From Nesterenkonia sp. (GTDB lineage: Bacteria > Actinomycetota > Actinomycetes > Actinomycetales > Micrococcaceae), in contig NZ_JAJUJJ010000003.1 in NCBI RefSeq assembly GCF_029265375.1, positions 107,553 to 171,552 on the forward strand: a stretch of 64,000 nucleotides of DNA, in the 5' to 3' direction. The stretch's first letter is position 1; every line of letters starts with the position of its first letter. The notes under the pieces are model-generated. The model made no database searches and had not been told where the DNA came from. It was given only the letters and a program-made list of their open reading frames with translations. Below, in pieces: positions 1 through 9,570 of this stretch. The position numbers and the translations under genes are program-made.

Positions 1-235
1 CCATGGCCTGCAGGAAGGCGATGACATCGCCCGATTCTCCGCAGCCGAAGCAGTGGTAGGTGCCCACCTGGGGCCGGATGTGGAAGCTGGGGGTGCGTTC
101 GTCGTGGAAGGGGCACAGGCCCTTGTAGGAGCCGATGCCGGCCTTCTTCAGGGTCACGTACTGCTCGACGATCTCGCGCAGATCGGCGCGCTCGCGCACC
201 GTGTCGATATCCTCGCGCTTGATCAGACCGGCCAT
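1..235 (-). CDS. dnaG: DNA primase, N-terminal part (runs off the left edge)
   Basis: Only the first 78 codons are inside the window. They start at an ATG (233-235) and read MAGLIKREDIDTVRERADL, the usual DnaG opening. A CHC2-type zinc-binding module follows: Cys41-x2-His44, then Cys62-x2-Cys65 (LCPFHDERTPSFH and YHCFGCGESGDV). DnaG makes the RNA primers for DNA replication. The zinc module binds template DNA; the TOPRIM catalytic domain would lie beyond the edge. The gene follows dusB and dgt on the same strand, a common actinobacterial order, but a ybaK-like gene on the other strand separates it from dgt. Confidence 0.95.
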   Translation of the reverse strand, partial: MAGLIKREDIDTVRERADLREIVEQYVTLKKAGIGSYKGLCPFHDERTPSFHIRPQVGTYHCFGCGESGDVIAFLQAM

Positions 236-320
236 GGCTCCAATCTACCCCCGCCGCGGTCTGCTCAGCCGCCCTGGGGAAAACTCGGTCCGGCCTGCGC
301 GCCCGCTAGGCTGATCCACT

Positions 321-845
321 ATGAGCGACAGCGGATGTGACCGAGTCCAGGCCGATGCGCAGGCCCACGGGGTGCAGATCGAATTCGCACCCCGCGGGGA
401 CGCCGGCTCTCTGCAGGAAGCGGCAGCGAACCTGGGGATCGAGCCCCGCGAGATCGTCAAGACCCTGGTGGCGCGGGCCAAACGCACCCAGACCGCGCGG
501 GACCACAGCTACGTCATCGCGCTGATACCCGGCGACCGGCAGGTCGACTGGGCCGCGCTGCGCAAGCTGGCCGGGTTCAAGAAGCTGTCCATGGCCTCCC
601 CGGAGCAGGGTCTGGAGGCCACCGGCTACCGGCCCGGGACCATCACCCCCTTCGGCGCCGAAGCCGCCGACGGCACCCGGTGGCCGATCTACGCCGATGC
701 CTCTATCAGCGGACGCATCTGCATGGGCGCCGGTGCGCCGGGGATCAATCTCTTCGTCCAGGCTGAGGAGCTGTTCGCCGCCTACGGTGTGATCACCGGG
801 GAGATCGCCAAGCCGCTGACCGGGCAGACCCCTCCACCGGCCTGA
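321..845 (+). CDS. ybaK: YbaK/EbsC-family aminoacyl-tRNA deacylase
   Basis: A 174-residue protein covering a whole YbaK/ProX-type editing domain. The family hydrolyses mischarged tRNA, typically Cys-tRNA(Pro), in the cytoplasm. The conserved lysine motif is seen as EIVKTLVARA (Lys47), and the C-terminal half has the glycine-rich YADASISGRICMGAG segment followed by GINLFVQAEEL. The ATG at 321 is the first good start. An overlapping plus-strand ORF at 337 is out of frame and has no family signature. The gene is divergent from dnaG across about 85 bp. Substrate specificity cannot be assigned from sequence alone, so Cys-tRNA(Pro) is inferred from the family. Confidence 0.88.
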   Translation: MSDSGCDRVQADAQAHGVQIEFAPRGDAGSLQEAAANLGIEPREIVKTLVARAKRTQTARDHSYVIALIPGDRQVDWAALRKLAGFKKLSMASPEQGLEATGYRPGTITPFGAEAADGTRWPIYADASISGRICMGAGAPGINLFVQAEELFAAYGVITGEIAKPLTGQTPPPA

Positions 846-872
846 GGCGTGCAGGTTCTGGAGGCCGGGTGC

Positions 873-2204
873 TCAGGCGAAGAGCCGGTTGGTGACCGGC
901 AGTCCCTTCACCAGGGTGGCGTACCACTCCAGGCAGGCGCCGTCGGTCAGTGAGGCGATCTGGTCGATGATCGCGCGGTGCCGGCCGGCATCATCGCCGG
1001 CGGTGCGGAAATCGGCTTGGAACTGCGGCTCCAGGAACCGGTCCCCGGTCTCCACCAGCAGGGCGTGCAGCTCCTGAAGCACCTCGCGCTGGCGGGCGTA
1101 GACCGGCATCTGCTCCCGGGAAGCCATGATGTAGTTCGCCGCGATACCCTTCATCACGCAGATCTCCTCCAGCGTCTGCCGGGGCACCACCAGGTCTGCC
1201 TCGTGCCGCACCAGGGGCTGATCCCCGTGGGCCTGACGCGTCGCGGTGTAGATCGCCGAGCAGAACCGCCCGATGAACTCGCTGGTCATGTTCTTCAGCG
1301 CCGCCAGCGCACGGCGGGACCCGTCGGACTCCTTCACCCAGCTCGGCCTGGACTCCAGCCGGGAGATCGCCTCCTCGATCCGGTCCTCCTCCGCTTCGGG
1401 CAGGTACCACTCCTGCGTCGTCTGAATCACCCGCGCCCGCTGTACGGCGTCATCGAGGAACTTCAGCTGGAACCGGCCGTTGACGATCCCGTCCTCCACA
1501 TCGTGGACCGAGTAGGCGATGTCATCGGCAGCGTCCATCACCTGGGCCTCCATCGACTGCCGGCGCCCTTCGGTGCCCTGCCGCAGCCAGGTGAACACCT
1601 GAAGATCATCCTCATAGGCGCCGAACTTCTGGCTGCGGGTGCCGTCGGACTTCAGCGGCGCCTCCTCAGCACGCCAGGGGTATTTCACCGCCGCGTCGAG
1701 TGAGGCGCGGGTGAGGTTCAATCCGGCTGAGCGGCCGTCGGGGTGGAAGCGTTTGGTCTCCAGGCGGGTGAGGATCCGCAGGGTCTGCGCATTGCCCTCA
1801 AAACCGCCGATGCCGGCGGAGAGCTCGTGCAGCACACTCTCCCCGTTGTGCCCGAACGGCGGGTGCCCCAGATCGTGGGAGAGGCAGGCGGCATCGACGA
1901 CGTCGGGATCGCAGCCCAGCAGCCGTCCCAGTTCCCGGCCGACCTGGGCGACCTCCAGGGAGTGGGTCAGGCGGGTGCGGGAGAAATCGTCGACGTCGGG
2001 CGAGACCACTTGGGTCTTCGCGCCGAGCCGGCGCAGCGACCACGAGTGAAGCAGCCGGGCCCGGTCACGCTCAAAGCTGGAGCGGTAGACCGACTTTCCG
2101 TGCTCGGGGACCCAGCGGTCCTCATCCGCCTCGGTGTACCCCGGTCTCAGCGCCGCGTACTGCCCCTCGAGACGCTCCACATTCCGCACAGTCATACCGA
2201 CCAC
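873..2204 (-). CDS. dgt: dGTP triphosphohydrolase-like HD protein
   Basis: A 443-residue protein with the HD-domain metal site of dNTP triphosphohydrolases: TRLTHSLEVAQVGRELGR (His81) then ACLSHDLGHPPFGHNGE (His110-Asp111). The family cleaves dNTPs to deoxynucleoside and triphosphate, adjusting nucleotide pools. Length fits the shorter Dgt-like subgroup. The start is uncertain: GTG 2204 (MVGMTVRN) or ATG 2195 (MTVRNVERL). Neither has a strong ribosome site. It lies between dusB and dnaG on the same strand, the arrangement seen in many actinobacteria. Confidence 0.9.
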   Translation of the reverse strand: MVGMTVRNVERLEGQYAALRPGYTEADEDRWVPEHGKSVYRSSFERDRARLLHSWSLRRLGAKTQVVSPDVDDFSRTRLTHSLEVAQVGRELGRLLGCDPDVVDAACLSHDLGHPPFGHNGESVLHELSAGIGGFEGNAQTLRILTRLETKRFHPDGRSAGLNLTRASLDAAVKYPWRAEEAPLKSDGTRSQKFGAYEDDLQVFTWLRQGTEGRRQSMEAQVMDAADDIAYSVHDVEDGIVNGRFQLKFLDDAVQRARVIQTTQEWYLPEAEEDRIEEAISRLESRPSWVKESDGSRRALAALKNMTSEFIGRFCSAIYTATRQAHGDQPLVRHEADLVVPRQTLEEICVMKGIAANYIMASREQMPVYARQREVLQELHALLVETGDRFLEPQFQADFRTAGDDAGRHRAIIDQIASLTDGACLEWYATLVKGLPVTNRLFA

Positions 2205-2315
2205 GATAACGGAGCGGCGCTGCGCCGGATGCGCAGCAGCGGCGGGCGCACACGGTGCGAAACCCCCAGTGCGGCGGTCGTCACATCAGCGGCATCCGCG
2301 GAGGCGAGGCGACGC

Positions 2316-3500
2316 TCAGCCGCCGGAGGTGTCCACCTCTGCAGCGGCGATTATCTGCCGCTGCTCCTCGTTGAGCTCCCGGGACTCCAGCCAGTCCTGG
2401 GGCAGGTGCACCTTCTTCGGGGAGCCGGCGCGGCCGCGGGGGCCCTCGGCGTCGGGGCCGGGGTATCCGATGGTCGGGTCGAGCTGGCCGAGCAGGTCCT
2501 CCAGCTGGGCGTAGGACTCCACCGTCACCAGTTGGGTGCGTAACGCCGACCCGACAGGGTAGCCCTTGAAGTACCAGGACACGTGCTTGCGGATGTCCTG
2601 CATGGCCTTGCGCTCATCGCCGTCGAAGTACGGGATCAGCAGCTGCGCATGGCGCAGCAGAGTGCGGCACACAGTCGCCACCCCGGGGCGGAAACGGTCC
2701 TCTCGGCCTTCGAACGCGGCCTGCAGGTCACCGAATAGCCAGGGACGGCCCTGGCAGCCGCGCCCGACGACGACGCCGTCGACGCCGGTCTGCTCGACCA
2801 TCGCGAGGGCGTCCTCGGCCGACCAGATGTCGCCGTTGCCCAGCACCGGCACATCCGGCAGCGCCTCGCGCAGGGCGGCGATGGCCGACCAGTCCGCTGT
2901 CCCGGAGTAGTGCTGGCGGGTGGTGCGCCCGTGCAGCGCCACCGCCGCGACCCCGCAGTCCCGGGCGATGCGGCCGGCGTCCAGGTAGGTCAGGTGGTCC
3001 TCGTCGATGCCCTTGCGCATTTTCACCGTCACCGGGATGTTCGCCCGCGAGGCTTCGCGCACCGCGGTGGCCACGATGGACTCGAACAGCCGGGTCTTCC
3101 ACGGCAGAGCTGAGCCGCCGCCCTTGCGGGTGACCTTGGGAACCGGGCAGCCGAAGTTCAGGTCGATGTGGTCGGCCCGGTCCTCCTCCACCAGCATGCG
3201 CACCGCGCGGCCGGTGGTCACCGGATCCACTGAGTACAGCTGCACCGAGCGGGGCACCTCATCAGGCTCGTGCTTGATGATCCGCAGGCTCTCCGGCCGG
3301 CGCTCCACCAGAGCCCGGGCGGTGACCATCTCATTGACGTAGAGACCCCCGCCGTACTCCCGGCACAGACGGCGAAAGGCGGTGTTGGTGATGCCGGCCA
3401 TCGGCGCCAGCACCACGGGGGTGTCCACAGTGATAGGACCCAGCTGCAGGGCCGGCAGCAGCCGGGCGGCGGGGCGCTCAAGAGTCTCAGTCACAGCCAC
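2316..3500 (-). CDS. dusB: tRNA-dihydrouridine synthase (DusB type)
   Basis: A 394-residue FMN-dependent TIM-barrel enzyme that reduces uridines in tRNA D-loops to dihydrouridine. Family signs: VVLAPMAGITNTAFRRLCRE near the N-terminus, DLNFGCPVPKVTRKGGGSAL in the active-site region, VTVKMRKGID, ALHGRTTRQHYSGTADW, and the phosphate-binding VVVGRGCQGRPWLF. The C-terminal helical RNA-binding part includes MQDIRKHVSWYFKGYP. GTG at 3500 is the likely start; a second GTG lies two codons in. It is downstream of a GNAT gene and glyS on the same strand and about 110 bp upstream of dgt. Confidence 0.93.
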   Translation of the reverse strand: MAVTETLERPAARLLPALQLGPITVDTPVVLAPMAGITNTAFRRLCREYGGGLYVNEMVTARALVERRPESLRIIKHEPDEVPRSVQLYSVDPVTTGRAVRMLVEEDRADHIDLNFGCPVPKVTRKGGGSALPWKTRLFESIVATAVREASRANIPVTVKMRKGIDEDHLTYLDAGRIARDCGVAAVALHGRTTRQHYSGTADWSAIAALREALPDVPVLGNGDIWSAEDALAMVEQTGVDGVVVGRGCQGRPWLFGDLQAAFEGREDRFRPGVATVCRTLLRHAQLLIPYFDGDERKAMQDIRKHVSWYFKGYPVGSALRTQLVTVESYAQLEDLLGQLDPTIGYPGPDAEGPRGRAGSPKKVHLPQDWLESRELNEEQRQIIAAAEVDTSGG

Positions 3501-3520
3501 TATTCTCTCAGCTTTTCATG

Positions 3521-3581
3521 CACCTGTCGGGGTGTCATACGCCTATACCCCTATGAGGTCCGGATAGGTGTATAACAGGTG
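3521..3581. repeat. Nested inverted repeat upstream of dusB
   Basis: Two nested pairs of arms lie between dusB and the GNAT gene: CACCTGT (3521-3527) with ACAGGTG (3575-3581), and ATACGCCTAT (3537-3546) with ATAGGTGTAT (3564-3573, one G-T wobble). The middle holds ATACCCCTATGAGG. No T-run follows on either strand, so a simple intrinsic terminator is unlikely. It could be a folded dusB 5' leader or an operator; the role is unknown. Confidence 0.6.
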
Positions 3582-3585
3582 GGAT

Positions 3586-4581
3586 TCAGCCGGCGTCGCG
3601 GGCGTAGATGAGGGCTTCGAAGTCCACTTCGACCTCATCGCGCTCGGCCAGCGCGTCGGTAACCCGCTTCAGCGGAGTCATGGCGTCGTCGACCTCCACG
3701 GAGACCGGGTAGCGGGCGGTCACCAGGGCCAGCAGCTGCTCCACCGCCGTTTCGGCGGCGTCATCGCTGAGCGCAGGATCCCAGCCCAGCAGCACATCGG
3801 CAGGAGCGTCGGTGCGCTCGGCTGTGTAGCTCACCGCGAAGGCCAGAATGGGGTGTCCGCCCTCACCGGAGGAGCGGGTGTCGCGCAGCACCACCGCGCC
3901 GGAGGCGCCGGCTTCGGGGGACAGCAGCATCTGCTGCGCCTTGCCGATGGTCATCTCCGCCCGGTCCCAGTCGTGGATGGCGTTGTAGAAGTCTGCCACC
4001 AGCTGAGTCAGCTCCACTGAGCCCGTGGCAGACTCCTGCAGGTCGATCGGCAGGTTCTCCACATCCGGAACTGGCAGCGTCCCGGGATGGATGATGACCT
4101 TGCGGGAGTGCTGGACCTTGCGGAAGCCGCTGTCCTTCAGGAAGCACTGGGCGGCTGAGCCCTTGGCGCAGCGGGCCTTGAGGGACTGCACCTCACAATT
4201 GGGGATCTCCGCCTCCAGGATCTGAAGCATCTGGGCGGCCACGCCGCGGCGCCGGTGCTCCGGGGCCACCTCGGCGTAGAACGAAAGCCGGTCCGGATGC
4301 AGCGAGGAGCGGAAGATGGTGGCGGCAGCCACGGGCACGCCATTGTCCTCAGCCACGATGCAGCGCGCCCAGGGGTCGTTGGAGGAGGGCCGCAGCAGAC
4401 TGCGGTCCTGGTGATGCATCGGGTTCTCGGGGTCGCCCCAGACCTGCAGGAGCTTCAGGTCATCCCCTTCGGTCCAGGGACGCACGGTCAGTCCGGAATC
4501 CAGGGTGAGGGTGGGGGACTCGCGGTCATCGGCAGAGTCAAGCACCTGCGCGAGTCTAGACCTGGGCTGGGCTTTGCGCAA
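3586..4581 (-). CDS. GNAT-family N-acetyltransferase, two-domain
   Basis: A protein of up to 331 residues. The first half carries the acetyl-CoA-binding GNAT motif around YAEVAPEHRRRGVAAQMLQILEAE, followed by AAQCFLKDSGFRK. The second half (from about residue 185) resembles a weaker second GNAT domain ending in GFRKVQ-like and ELAERDEVEVDFEALI elements. Substrate unknown. The start is uncertain: TTG 4581 gives the full length, and GTG 4545 would drop 12 residues; neither has a clear ribosome site. It begins about 30 bp after glyS, so co-transcription with glyS and dusB is likely. Confidence 0.8.
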   Translation of the reverse strand: MRKAQPRSRLAQVLDSADDRESPTLTLDSGLTVRPWTEGDDLKLLQVWGDPENPMHHQDRSLLRPSSNDPWARCIVAEDNGVPVAAATIFRSSLHPDRLSFYAEVAPEHRRRGVAAQMLQILEAEIPNCEVQSLKARCAKGSAAQCFLKDSGFRKVQHSRKVIIHPGTLPVPDVENLPIDLQESATGSVELTQLVADFYNAIHDWDRAEMTIGKAQQMLLSPEAGASGAVVLRDTRSSGEGGHPILAFAVSYTAERTDAPADVLLGWDPALSDDAAETAVEQLLALVTARYPVSVEVDDAMTPLKRVTDALAERDEVEVDFEALIYARDAG

Positions 4582-4610
4582 AGCAGCCCCAGCCGGCGTC
4601 TGAGCCTTCC

Positions 4611-5987
4611 TCAGCCCAGCAGGCGTGCCGCCAGCCAGGACTGCACCTGGTCCAGGCTGATCCGCTCCTGAGTCATCGCATCCCGGTCGCGGATGGTCAC
4701 CGCCTGATCCTCCAAGGTGTCGAAGTCCACTGTGATGCAGTAGGGCGTGCCGATCTCGTCCTGCCGGCGATACCGGCGGCCGATGGCGCCGGCGTCGTCG
4801 TAGTCGATGTTCCAGTGCCGGCGCAGCTGGGCCGCCAGCTTGCCCGCGGGCTCGGCCAGCTCGGACTTCTTCGACAGCGGCAGCACTGCAGCCTTGACTG
4901 GAGCCAGCTTGGGGTGAAGCTTCAGCACGGTGCGCACATCGACCCCGCCCTTGGTGTTGGGCGCCTCATCCTCGGCATAGGCGTCCACCAGGAAGGCCAT
5001 CATCGAACGGGTCAGCCCGAAGGAGGGCTCGATGACGTAGGGAACGTAGCGCTCCCCGCTGGCCTGGTCGAAGTAGGACAGCTCCTTGCCGGAGTGCTTG
5101 ATATGGGTGCCCAGGTCATAGTCGGTGCGATTGGCGATGCCCATCAGCTCGCCCCATTCCGAGCCGGGGAAGCCGAACCGGTATTCCAGGTCGATGGTCG
5201 CGGCGGAGTAGTGGGCCCGCTCCTCGGCCGGCACGTCGAAGCGTCGCAGGTTCTCCGGGTTCAGCCCGAGGTCGGTGAACCAGGACTCGCAGGCCTGCAC
5301 CCACTGGCCGAACCAGTCATCGGCCTGATCGGGATGCACAAAGAACTCGATCTCCATCTGTTCGAACTCGCGGGTGCGGAAGATGAAGTTGCCCGGGGTG
5401 ATCTCATTGCGGAAGGCCTTGCCGATCTGCCCGATGCCGAAGGGCGGCTTGCGCCGGGCCGCGGTGACCACATTGGCGAAGTTCACGAAGATGCCCTGTG
5501 CGGTCTCGGGCCGCAGGTAGTGCAGACCGGACTCGTCATCGACCACCCCCAGGTAGGACTTCACCAGGCCGGAGAAGGCTCGCGGCTCAGTGAATCGGCC
5601 CTTGGTGCCGCAGTCGGGGCAGGGCACCTCGCTCATATCTGCCGGCGTACGGCCGTGCTTGTCCTCGAAGGCCTCCACCAGGTGATCCTCACGATGCCGC
5701 TTATGGCACTGCAGGCACTCCACCAGCGGGTCGGTGAAGGTGTCCACATGCCCGGAGGCCTTCCACACCGCCGAGGGAAGGATGATCGCAGAGTCGAGTC
5801 CGACCATATCGCCGCGACCGCGCACGAAGGTCTGCCACCACTCGGCCTTGATGTTCTCCTTCAGCTCTGTGCCCAGCGGACCGTAGTCCCAGGCCGAACG
5901 GGATCCGCCGTAGATCTCGCCGGACTGAAAGACGAATCCGCGGCGCTTGGCCAGGTTGATGACTTTGTCGAGCGTGGACTCTGCCAT
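4611..5987 (-). CDS. glyS: Glycyl-tRNA synthetase (single-chain, dimeric type)
   Basis: A 458-residue class II synthetase that charges tRNA(Gly). The N-terminus has [17 protein letters not shown] and [14 protein letters not shown] Cys-rich insertion follows ([12 protein letters not shown], then [10 protein letters not shown]), probably binding zinc. Motif 2 is [20 protein letters not shown], and motif 3 is [15 protein letters not shown]. The C-terminal anticodon-binding domain includes [21 protein letters not shown]. Length and motifs match the bacterial alpha2-type enzyme rather than the split GlyQ/GlyS form. The start ATG is at 5987. Confidence 0.96.
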   Translation of the reverse strand: MAESTLDKVINLAKRRGFVFQSGEIYGGSRSAWDYGPLGTELKENIKAEWWQTFVRGRGDMVGLDSAIILPSAVWKASGHVDTFTDPLVECLQCHKRHREDHLVEAFEDKHGRTPADMSEVPCPDCGTKGRFTEPRAFSGLVKSYLGVVDDESGLHYLRPETAQGIFVNFANVVTAARRKPPFGIGQIGKAFRNEITPGNFIFRTREFEQMEIEFFVHPDQADDWFGQWVQACESWFTDLGLNPENLRRFDVPAEERAHYSAATIDLEYRFGFPGSEWGELMGIANRTDYDLGTHIKHSGKELSYFDQASGERYVPYVIEPSFGLTRSMMAFLVDAYAEDEAPNTKGGVDVRTVLKLHPKLAPVKAAVLPLSKKSELAEPAGKLAAQLRRHWNIDYDDAGAIGRRYRRQDEIGTPYCITVDFDTLEDQAVTIRDRDAMTQERISLDQVQSWLAARLLG

Positions 5988-6035
5988 AGTGGTTCGGCTG
6001 CTCCTGGGTGAGGTCTGTCAGGTTCGCGGCTCAGC

Positions 6036-7034
6036 TTACCGCCCGCGCTGGTCCCGACGGCGCAGGAAGTCCGGCACAGAGGCGACGACGACGGCCAGCA
6101 GCGTCATCACAGTGCCCAGCACAGTGGCAGTGGTCACCACGGTGCCGGGGGCGGGGAAGATCAGATCCAGTGCGAGGGAGCCGAGCAGCTGACCGGCGAT
6201 CATGCCCATAGCTGCCAGCAGCACGCCCACTTTGGTGACCAGCACAGCTCCCAGGCCGATGAACACGCACCCCAGCGGTCCGCCGATGTAGTACCACCAC
6301 TGGGTGGGCAGACTGCCGGCACCGGGACCGTCCACCCCGAGTTTGACCAGCCAGACCAGCACCAGCACCAGAGTGCCGGAGACGAAGTTGAACAAGGTGG
6401 CCGGTATCGCGCTGCGGTAGGCGGCTGATTGCCGGCCGTTGAGCGCCTGCTGGCCTGCATTGAAGAGTCCGCCGGAGAAGGGAAGCAGCACCAGAAGCAG
6501 CAGTCCCAGCAGCCCGCGGTCCACCACTGTGGCCTGCGGAGAGACCGCCCACACAACAGCCACCACGGTCAGTGCCGCGCCCAGCACGCGCATCGGGCTG
6601 ATCCTCTTCCGTCCGGCCGGCCCCAGGCCCACGCGGTCCCAGACCAGCCCGCCGACCGTCTGGCCGGTGACTACGGAGACGGTGAAGATGGCCACGCCGA
6701 TCAGCCCGATGGTCATCGTCTGGGTCAGTACGAAGTAGGCCCCCACGCAGCCGGCCAGCAGATACCACCAGCGCACCTCTCCGCGGTGGAAGGCGGGCCG
6801 AACCCGGCGCAGGGAGCGGCGGCCCGGTCCGGTGGCGACCGCCAGCGCGGCAATGACCAGCAGTCCGGTGGAGAAGCTGATCAGCGCCGCCAGGTAGGGA
6901 TCTCCGGTGTGCTCGGCCAGCTCGGCGTTGACCCGGCCCTGTCCGGGAATCGCCATTCCTGCCAGCACCATCAGCAGCATCAGGCTGCCGCGGATGAGCA
7001 CACTGCGCCGCTGGGAGGGATTCGGGGAGGACAT
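6036..7034 (-). CDS. DMT-superfamily membrane protein, YdcZ/DUF606 type
   Basis: A roughly 332-residue integral membrane protein made of two similar halves of four to five hydrophobic helices each. Both halves contain the family pattern, for example VGAYFVLTQTMTIGLIGVA in the first and VFIGLGAVLVTKVGVLLAA in the second. The paired DUF606 arrangement is typical of uncharacterised drug/metabolite transporters. The ATG at 7034 (MSSPNPSQRR) is chosen because translation from further upstream would run through the S4 gene on the other strand and has no hydrophobic continuity. Substrate unknown. Confidence 0.82.
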   Translation of the reverse strand: MSSPNPSQRRSVLIRGSLMLLMVLAGMAIPGQGRVNAELAEHTGDPYLAALISFSTGLLVIAALAVATGPGRRSLRRVRPAFHRGEVRWWYLLAGCVGAYFVLTQTMTIGLIGVAIFTVSVVTGQTVGGLVWDRVGLGPAGRKRISPMRVLGAALTVVAVVWAVSPQATVVDRGLLGLLLLVLLPFSGGLFNAGQQALNGRQSAAYRSAIPATLFNFVSGTLVLVLVWLVKLGVDGPGAGSLPTQWWYYIGGPLGCVFIGLGAVLVTKVGVLLAAMGMIAGQLLGSLALDLIFPAPGTVVTTATVLGTVMTLLAVVVASVPDFLRRRDQRGR

Positions 7035-7073
7035 AGGACCAACTCTATGACGCGGCAGTGCGAGACTGGGACT

Positions 7074-7322
7074 ATGAGGCACCAGGTGATCGAAGTCCCC
7101 ATCCATGATGAGTCGATACGACTGGGCCAGCTGCTGAAGCTGGCCGGCGTCGTGGAGTCCGGTGTGGTGGCGCGGGAGGTGATCGCCGCCGGAGCCGTCT
7201 CGGTGGGCGGGGAGCCGGAACTGCGGCGCGGAGCCCAGATCCCCACAGGAGAAAAAGTGCATTTCGATGGTTCCGAATATGGGCTCGAGAATGTCACCAT
7301 CATGCCGGTAAATAACGCCTGA
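7074..7322 (+). CDS. Small S4-domain RNA-binding protein
   Basis: An 82-residue protein that is essentially one S4 RNA-binding domain: SIRLGQLLKLAGVVESGV, AREVIAAGAVSVGGE, RRGAQIPTGEKV. Such stand-alone S4 proteins (YbcJ/YaaA-like) bind structured RNA, often rRNA. The ATG at 7074 places the domain at the N-terminus. The upstream extension of the same frame overlaps the DMT gene and is a shadow. The promoter would have to lie in the 39 bp shared with the DMT gene. Confidence 0.82.
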   Translation: MRHQVIEVPIHDESIRLGQLLKLAGVVESGVVAREVIAAGAVSVGGEPELRRGAQIPTGEKVHFDGSEYGLENVTIMPVNNA

Positions 7323-7397
7323 CACACCGTTTCTCCTGGTCAGAACGTCCAGGTAACGATCAGCCTATATCTGGAATCTGGACGTACGGTCCGGATT

Positions 7398-8482
7398 GTG
7401 CGTATTTGTCTGGTGGCGTCCAGCCAGTTCCCGATCCGGGAGCCTTTCGCCGGCGGCCTCGAGGCCCACACCGATGCCATGGCTCGTGCGCTGATGCGCC
7501 GCGGCCATGAGGTGACGCTGTTCGCCGCCGAGGGCAGCGACCCCGCCTTGGGGGCGTCTGCGCTGCTGCCGGCCGGGTTCTGCAGCTCCCGGGCTGGCCG
7601 CCGGGATCTCAGCGCCGCTCCGGAGGAGTGGATGCAGCAGCACCACGCCTATTTGGGCCTGATGATCCAGCTCGCACAGCGCTGCGACTTCGATGTGATC
7701 CATAACAATTCGCTGCATCTCTGCCGGTGGCCATGTCATCCCTGGTGCCGGCGCCGGTGGTCACCACCCTGCACGCTCCGCCCACCCCCTGGCTGGAGTC
7801 CGCCTGCTCCTATGCGTCGCCGCGCACCCGGTTCGCCGCCGTCAGCGCAGCGACGGCCGCGGCGTGGCGGCCCACCGTGGATGCGGAGGTGATCCCCAAT
7901 GGGGTGGAGATCGGCCGCTGGCCTGTGGGCCCCGGAGGGCCGGCGGCGGTGTGGACCGGCCGGCTGGTGCCGGAGAAGGCGCCGCATCTGGCCATCGACG
8001 CCGCGCTTCTGGCCGGGTTCCGCATTGAGCTGGCAGGCCCGGTGATGGACAGGGAGTACTTCGACTCTCAGGTGGTTCCGCGTCTGGGGCCCGACGCCGT
8101 CTACCGCGGACATCTGAGGCAGCAGGAGCTGGCCCATGTGGTGGGCTCCGCCGCGGTGGCGGTGGTCAGCTCCCAGTGGGATGAGCCCTATGGGCTGGTT
8201 GCTGCCGAGGCCATGGCCTGCGGCACACCGGTGGCGGCCTCACCCCGCGGGGGCCTGGTGGAGGTGGTCCATCCCCGTTCCGGAGCGCTGGCGGCTTCAG
8301 ACACCGCCGAAGACCTGGCCCAGGCGGTGCTCGCTGCCGCTGCGCTGCCGCGAGCCCAGGTGTGGGCCCATGCCGAGTCGGCGCTGTCCATCGAGCGGAT
8401 GATCAGCGACTACGAACGGCTCTATCAGCAGTGCCTGGCCGAGGACCCGAGGCGGCAGCCTGCCGCAGACAGGAGCAGATGA
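7398..8482 (+). pseudogene. Glycosyltransferase family 4, frameshifted
   Basis: The first part reads from GTG 7398 as VRICLVASSQFPIREPFAGGLE, with QRCDFDVIHNNSLH at about 7690-7715. Coding then moves from frame 3 to frame 2 near 7715-7722 (CTCT run) and continues as PVAMSSLVPAPVVTTLHAP, ending at the TGA 8480-8482. The C-terminal half is a standard GT-B nucleotide-sugar site: NGVEIGRWPV, WTGRLVPEKAPHLAIDAA, and PYGLVAAEAMACGTPVAAS with the E-x7-E pattern. Apart from the shift the gene is complete (about 360 codons). The stop overlaps the next start (ATGA), showing an ancestral operon. Confidence 0.8.
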
Positions 8483-9570
8483 TGATCGGGTGCTATATCC
8501 ACCACCAGGGAGCCGGCCACCTGAACCGCAGCCTCAGCTGGGCGAAGGACTGGGCCGAGCAGACCGGTGAGGAGGTCACCGGGATGTCTTCGGCTCCCCG
8601 TCCGGCGGAGTGGCCCGGGCAGTGGGTACGGCTGGAGCCGGACTGGACCCCAGCCCCGGAAACGCCCTCGGCCGCACAGCAGGCCTCATGGCTGCATTGG
8701 GCGCCGCTGCACCATCCGGGTCTGCGGACCAGGATGCGCCAGATCTCCGGGTGGATCGCGGCGGCTGCACCAGATCTGATCGTCGTCGACGTCTCCGTGG
8801 AGGTCGCGCTGCTGGCCCGGCTGCACGGCGTGCCAGCAGTCAGCGTTGCGCTGCCTGGGGACCGCGGCGACCGCGCTCACCAGCTGGGCTACAGCCTGTC
8901 ATCCGCCGTGGTGGGATTCTGGCCCGCCTCGGCCGAGTCCGCGATTCTGCGCCGGCGTGATGCGGGACCGCGGACCCAGGCGCTCGGCGCCCTCTCTCGA
9001 TTCGACGCCAGAATCTCCCACCGCACGGCTGAGTCACACCCGACGGAGAATGTGCGCAGTCGTGCTCCGGTGCGCATCGCGCTGCTCAGCGGCCGCGGCG
9101 GGGCGGTCTTCCGAACGGCACGGCCGAGACGGTGCGCGCAGCGATGCCGGAGGCGGAGGTCTGCGTGATCGGCGCCGCCGGCGACCGGTTCGCCGGGGAT
9201 CTGTGGCCGATGCTGCGCGAGGCTGATGTGGTGATCACCACGGCCGGTCAGAACTCCGTGGCCGAGACCGCGGCGGCGAGGACTCCGGCTCTGCTGGTTC
9301 CCTGCGACCGGCCGCATCTGGAGCAGGCGCACACTGCCGATGCCCTGCACCGCGGGCCCTGGCCTGCCCTGCGCGCGCCGCTTTCACAGGATCCGACGCG
9401 CTGGCGCGAAGCGCTGCTGGAAGCCCACGCCCTCGACGGCGGGGACTGGAGCCTGTGGTGCGGCGGCGGGGCGGCAGGCAGGTTCACCGACCTGCTGCAG
9501 CAGCTGCGCCGCGGCCAGGATCCGGCGGATGATCCGGCAGCGCAGTCGGCACAGCACGGGGTCGGCGTGA
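8479..9570 (+). pseudogene. GT28/MurG-like glycosyltransferase, frameshifted
   Basis: It starts at ATG 8479 (MMIGCYIHHQGAGHLNRSLS) overlapping the previous stop. It has a GT-B N-terminal half including PDLIVVDVSVEVALLARLHG. Near 9108-9116 (RIALLSGRGGAVF) coding moves from frame 1 to frame 3. It resumes as TVRAAMPEAEVCVIGAAG and ADVVITTAGQNSVAETAAA, then TPALLVPCDRPHLEQAHTA, the typical sugar-nucleotide-binding end of GT28 proteins. The original stop is unclear: frame 3 has no stop before the next gene, while TGA 9568-9570 is in frame 1, so a further lesion near the end is possible. Confidence 0.75.

Noticed and set aside
7035..7325. N-terminal extension of the YdcZ-type transporter to 7325
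   Set aside because: The extension is antisense to the S4-domain gene, is not hydrophobic and has no family similarity. ATG 7034 gives a normal length.
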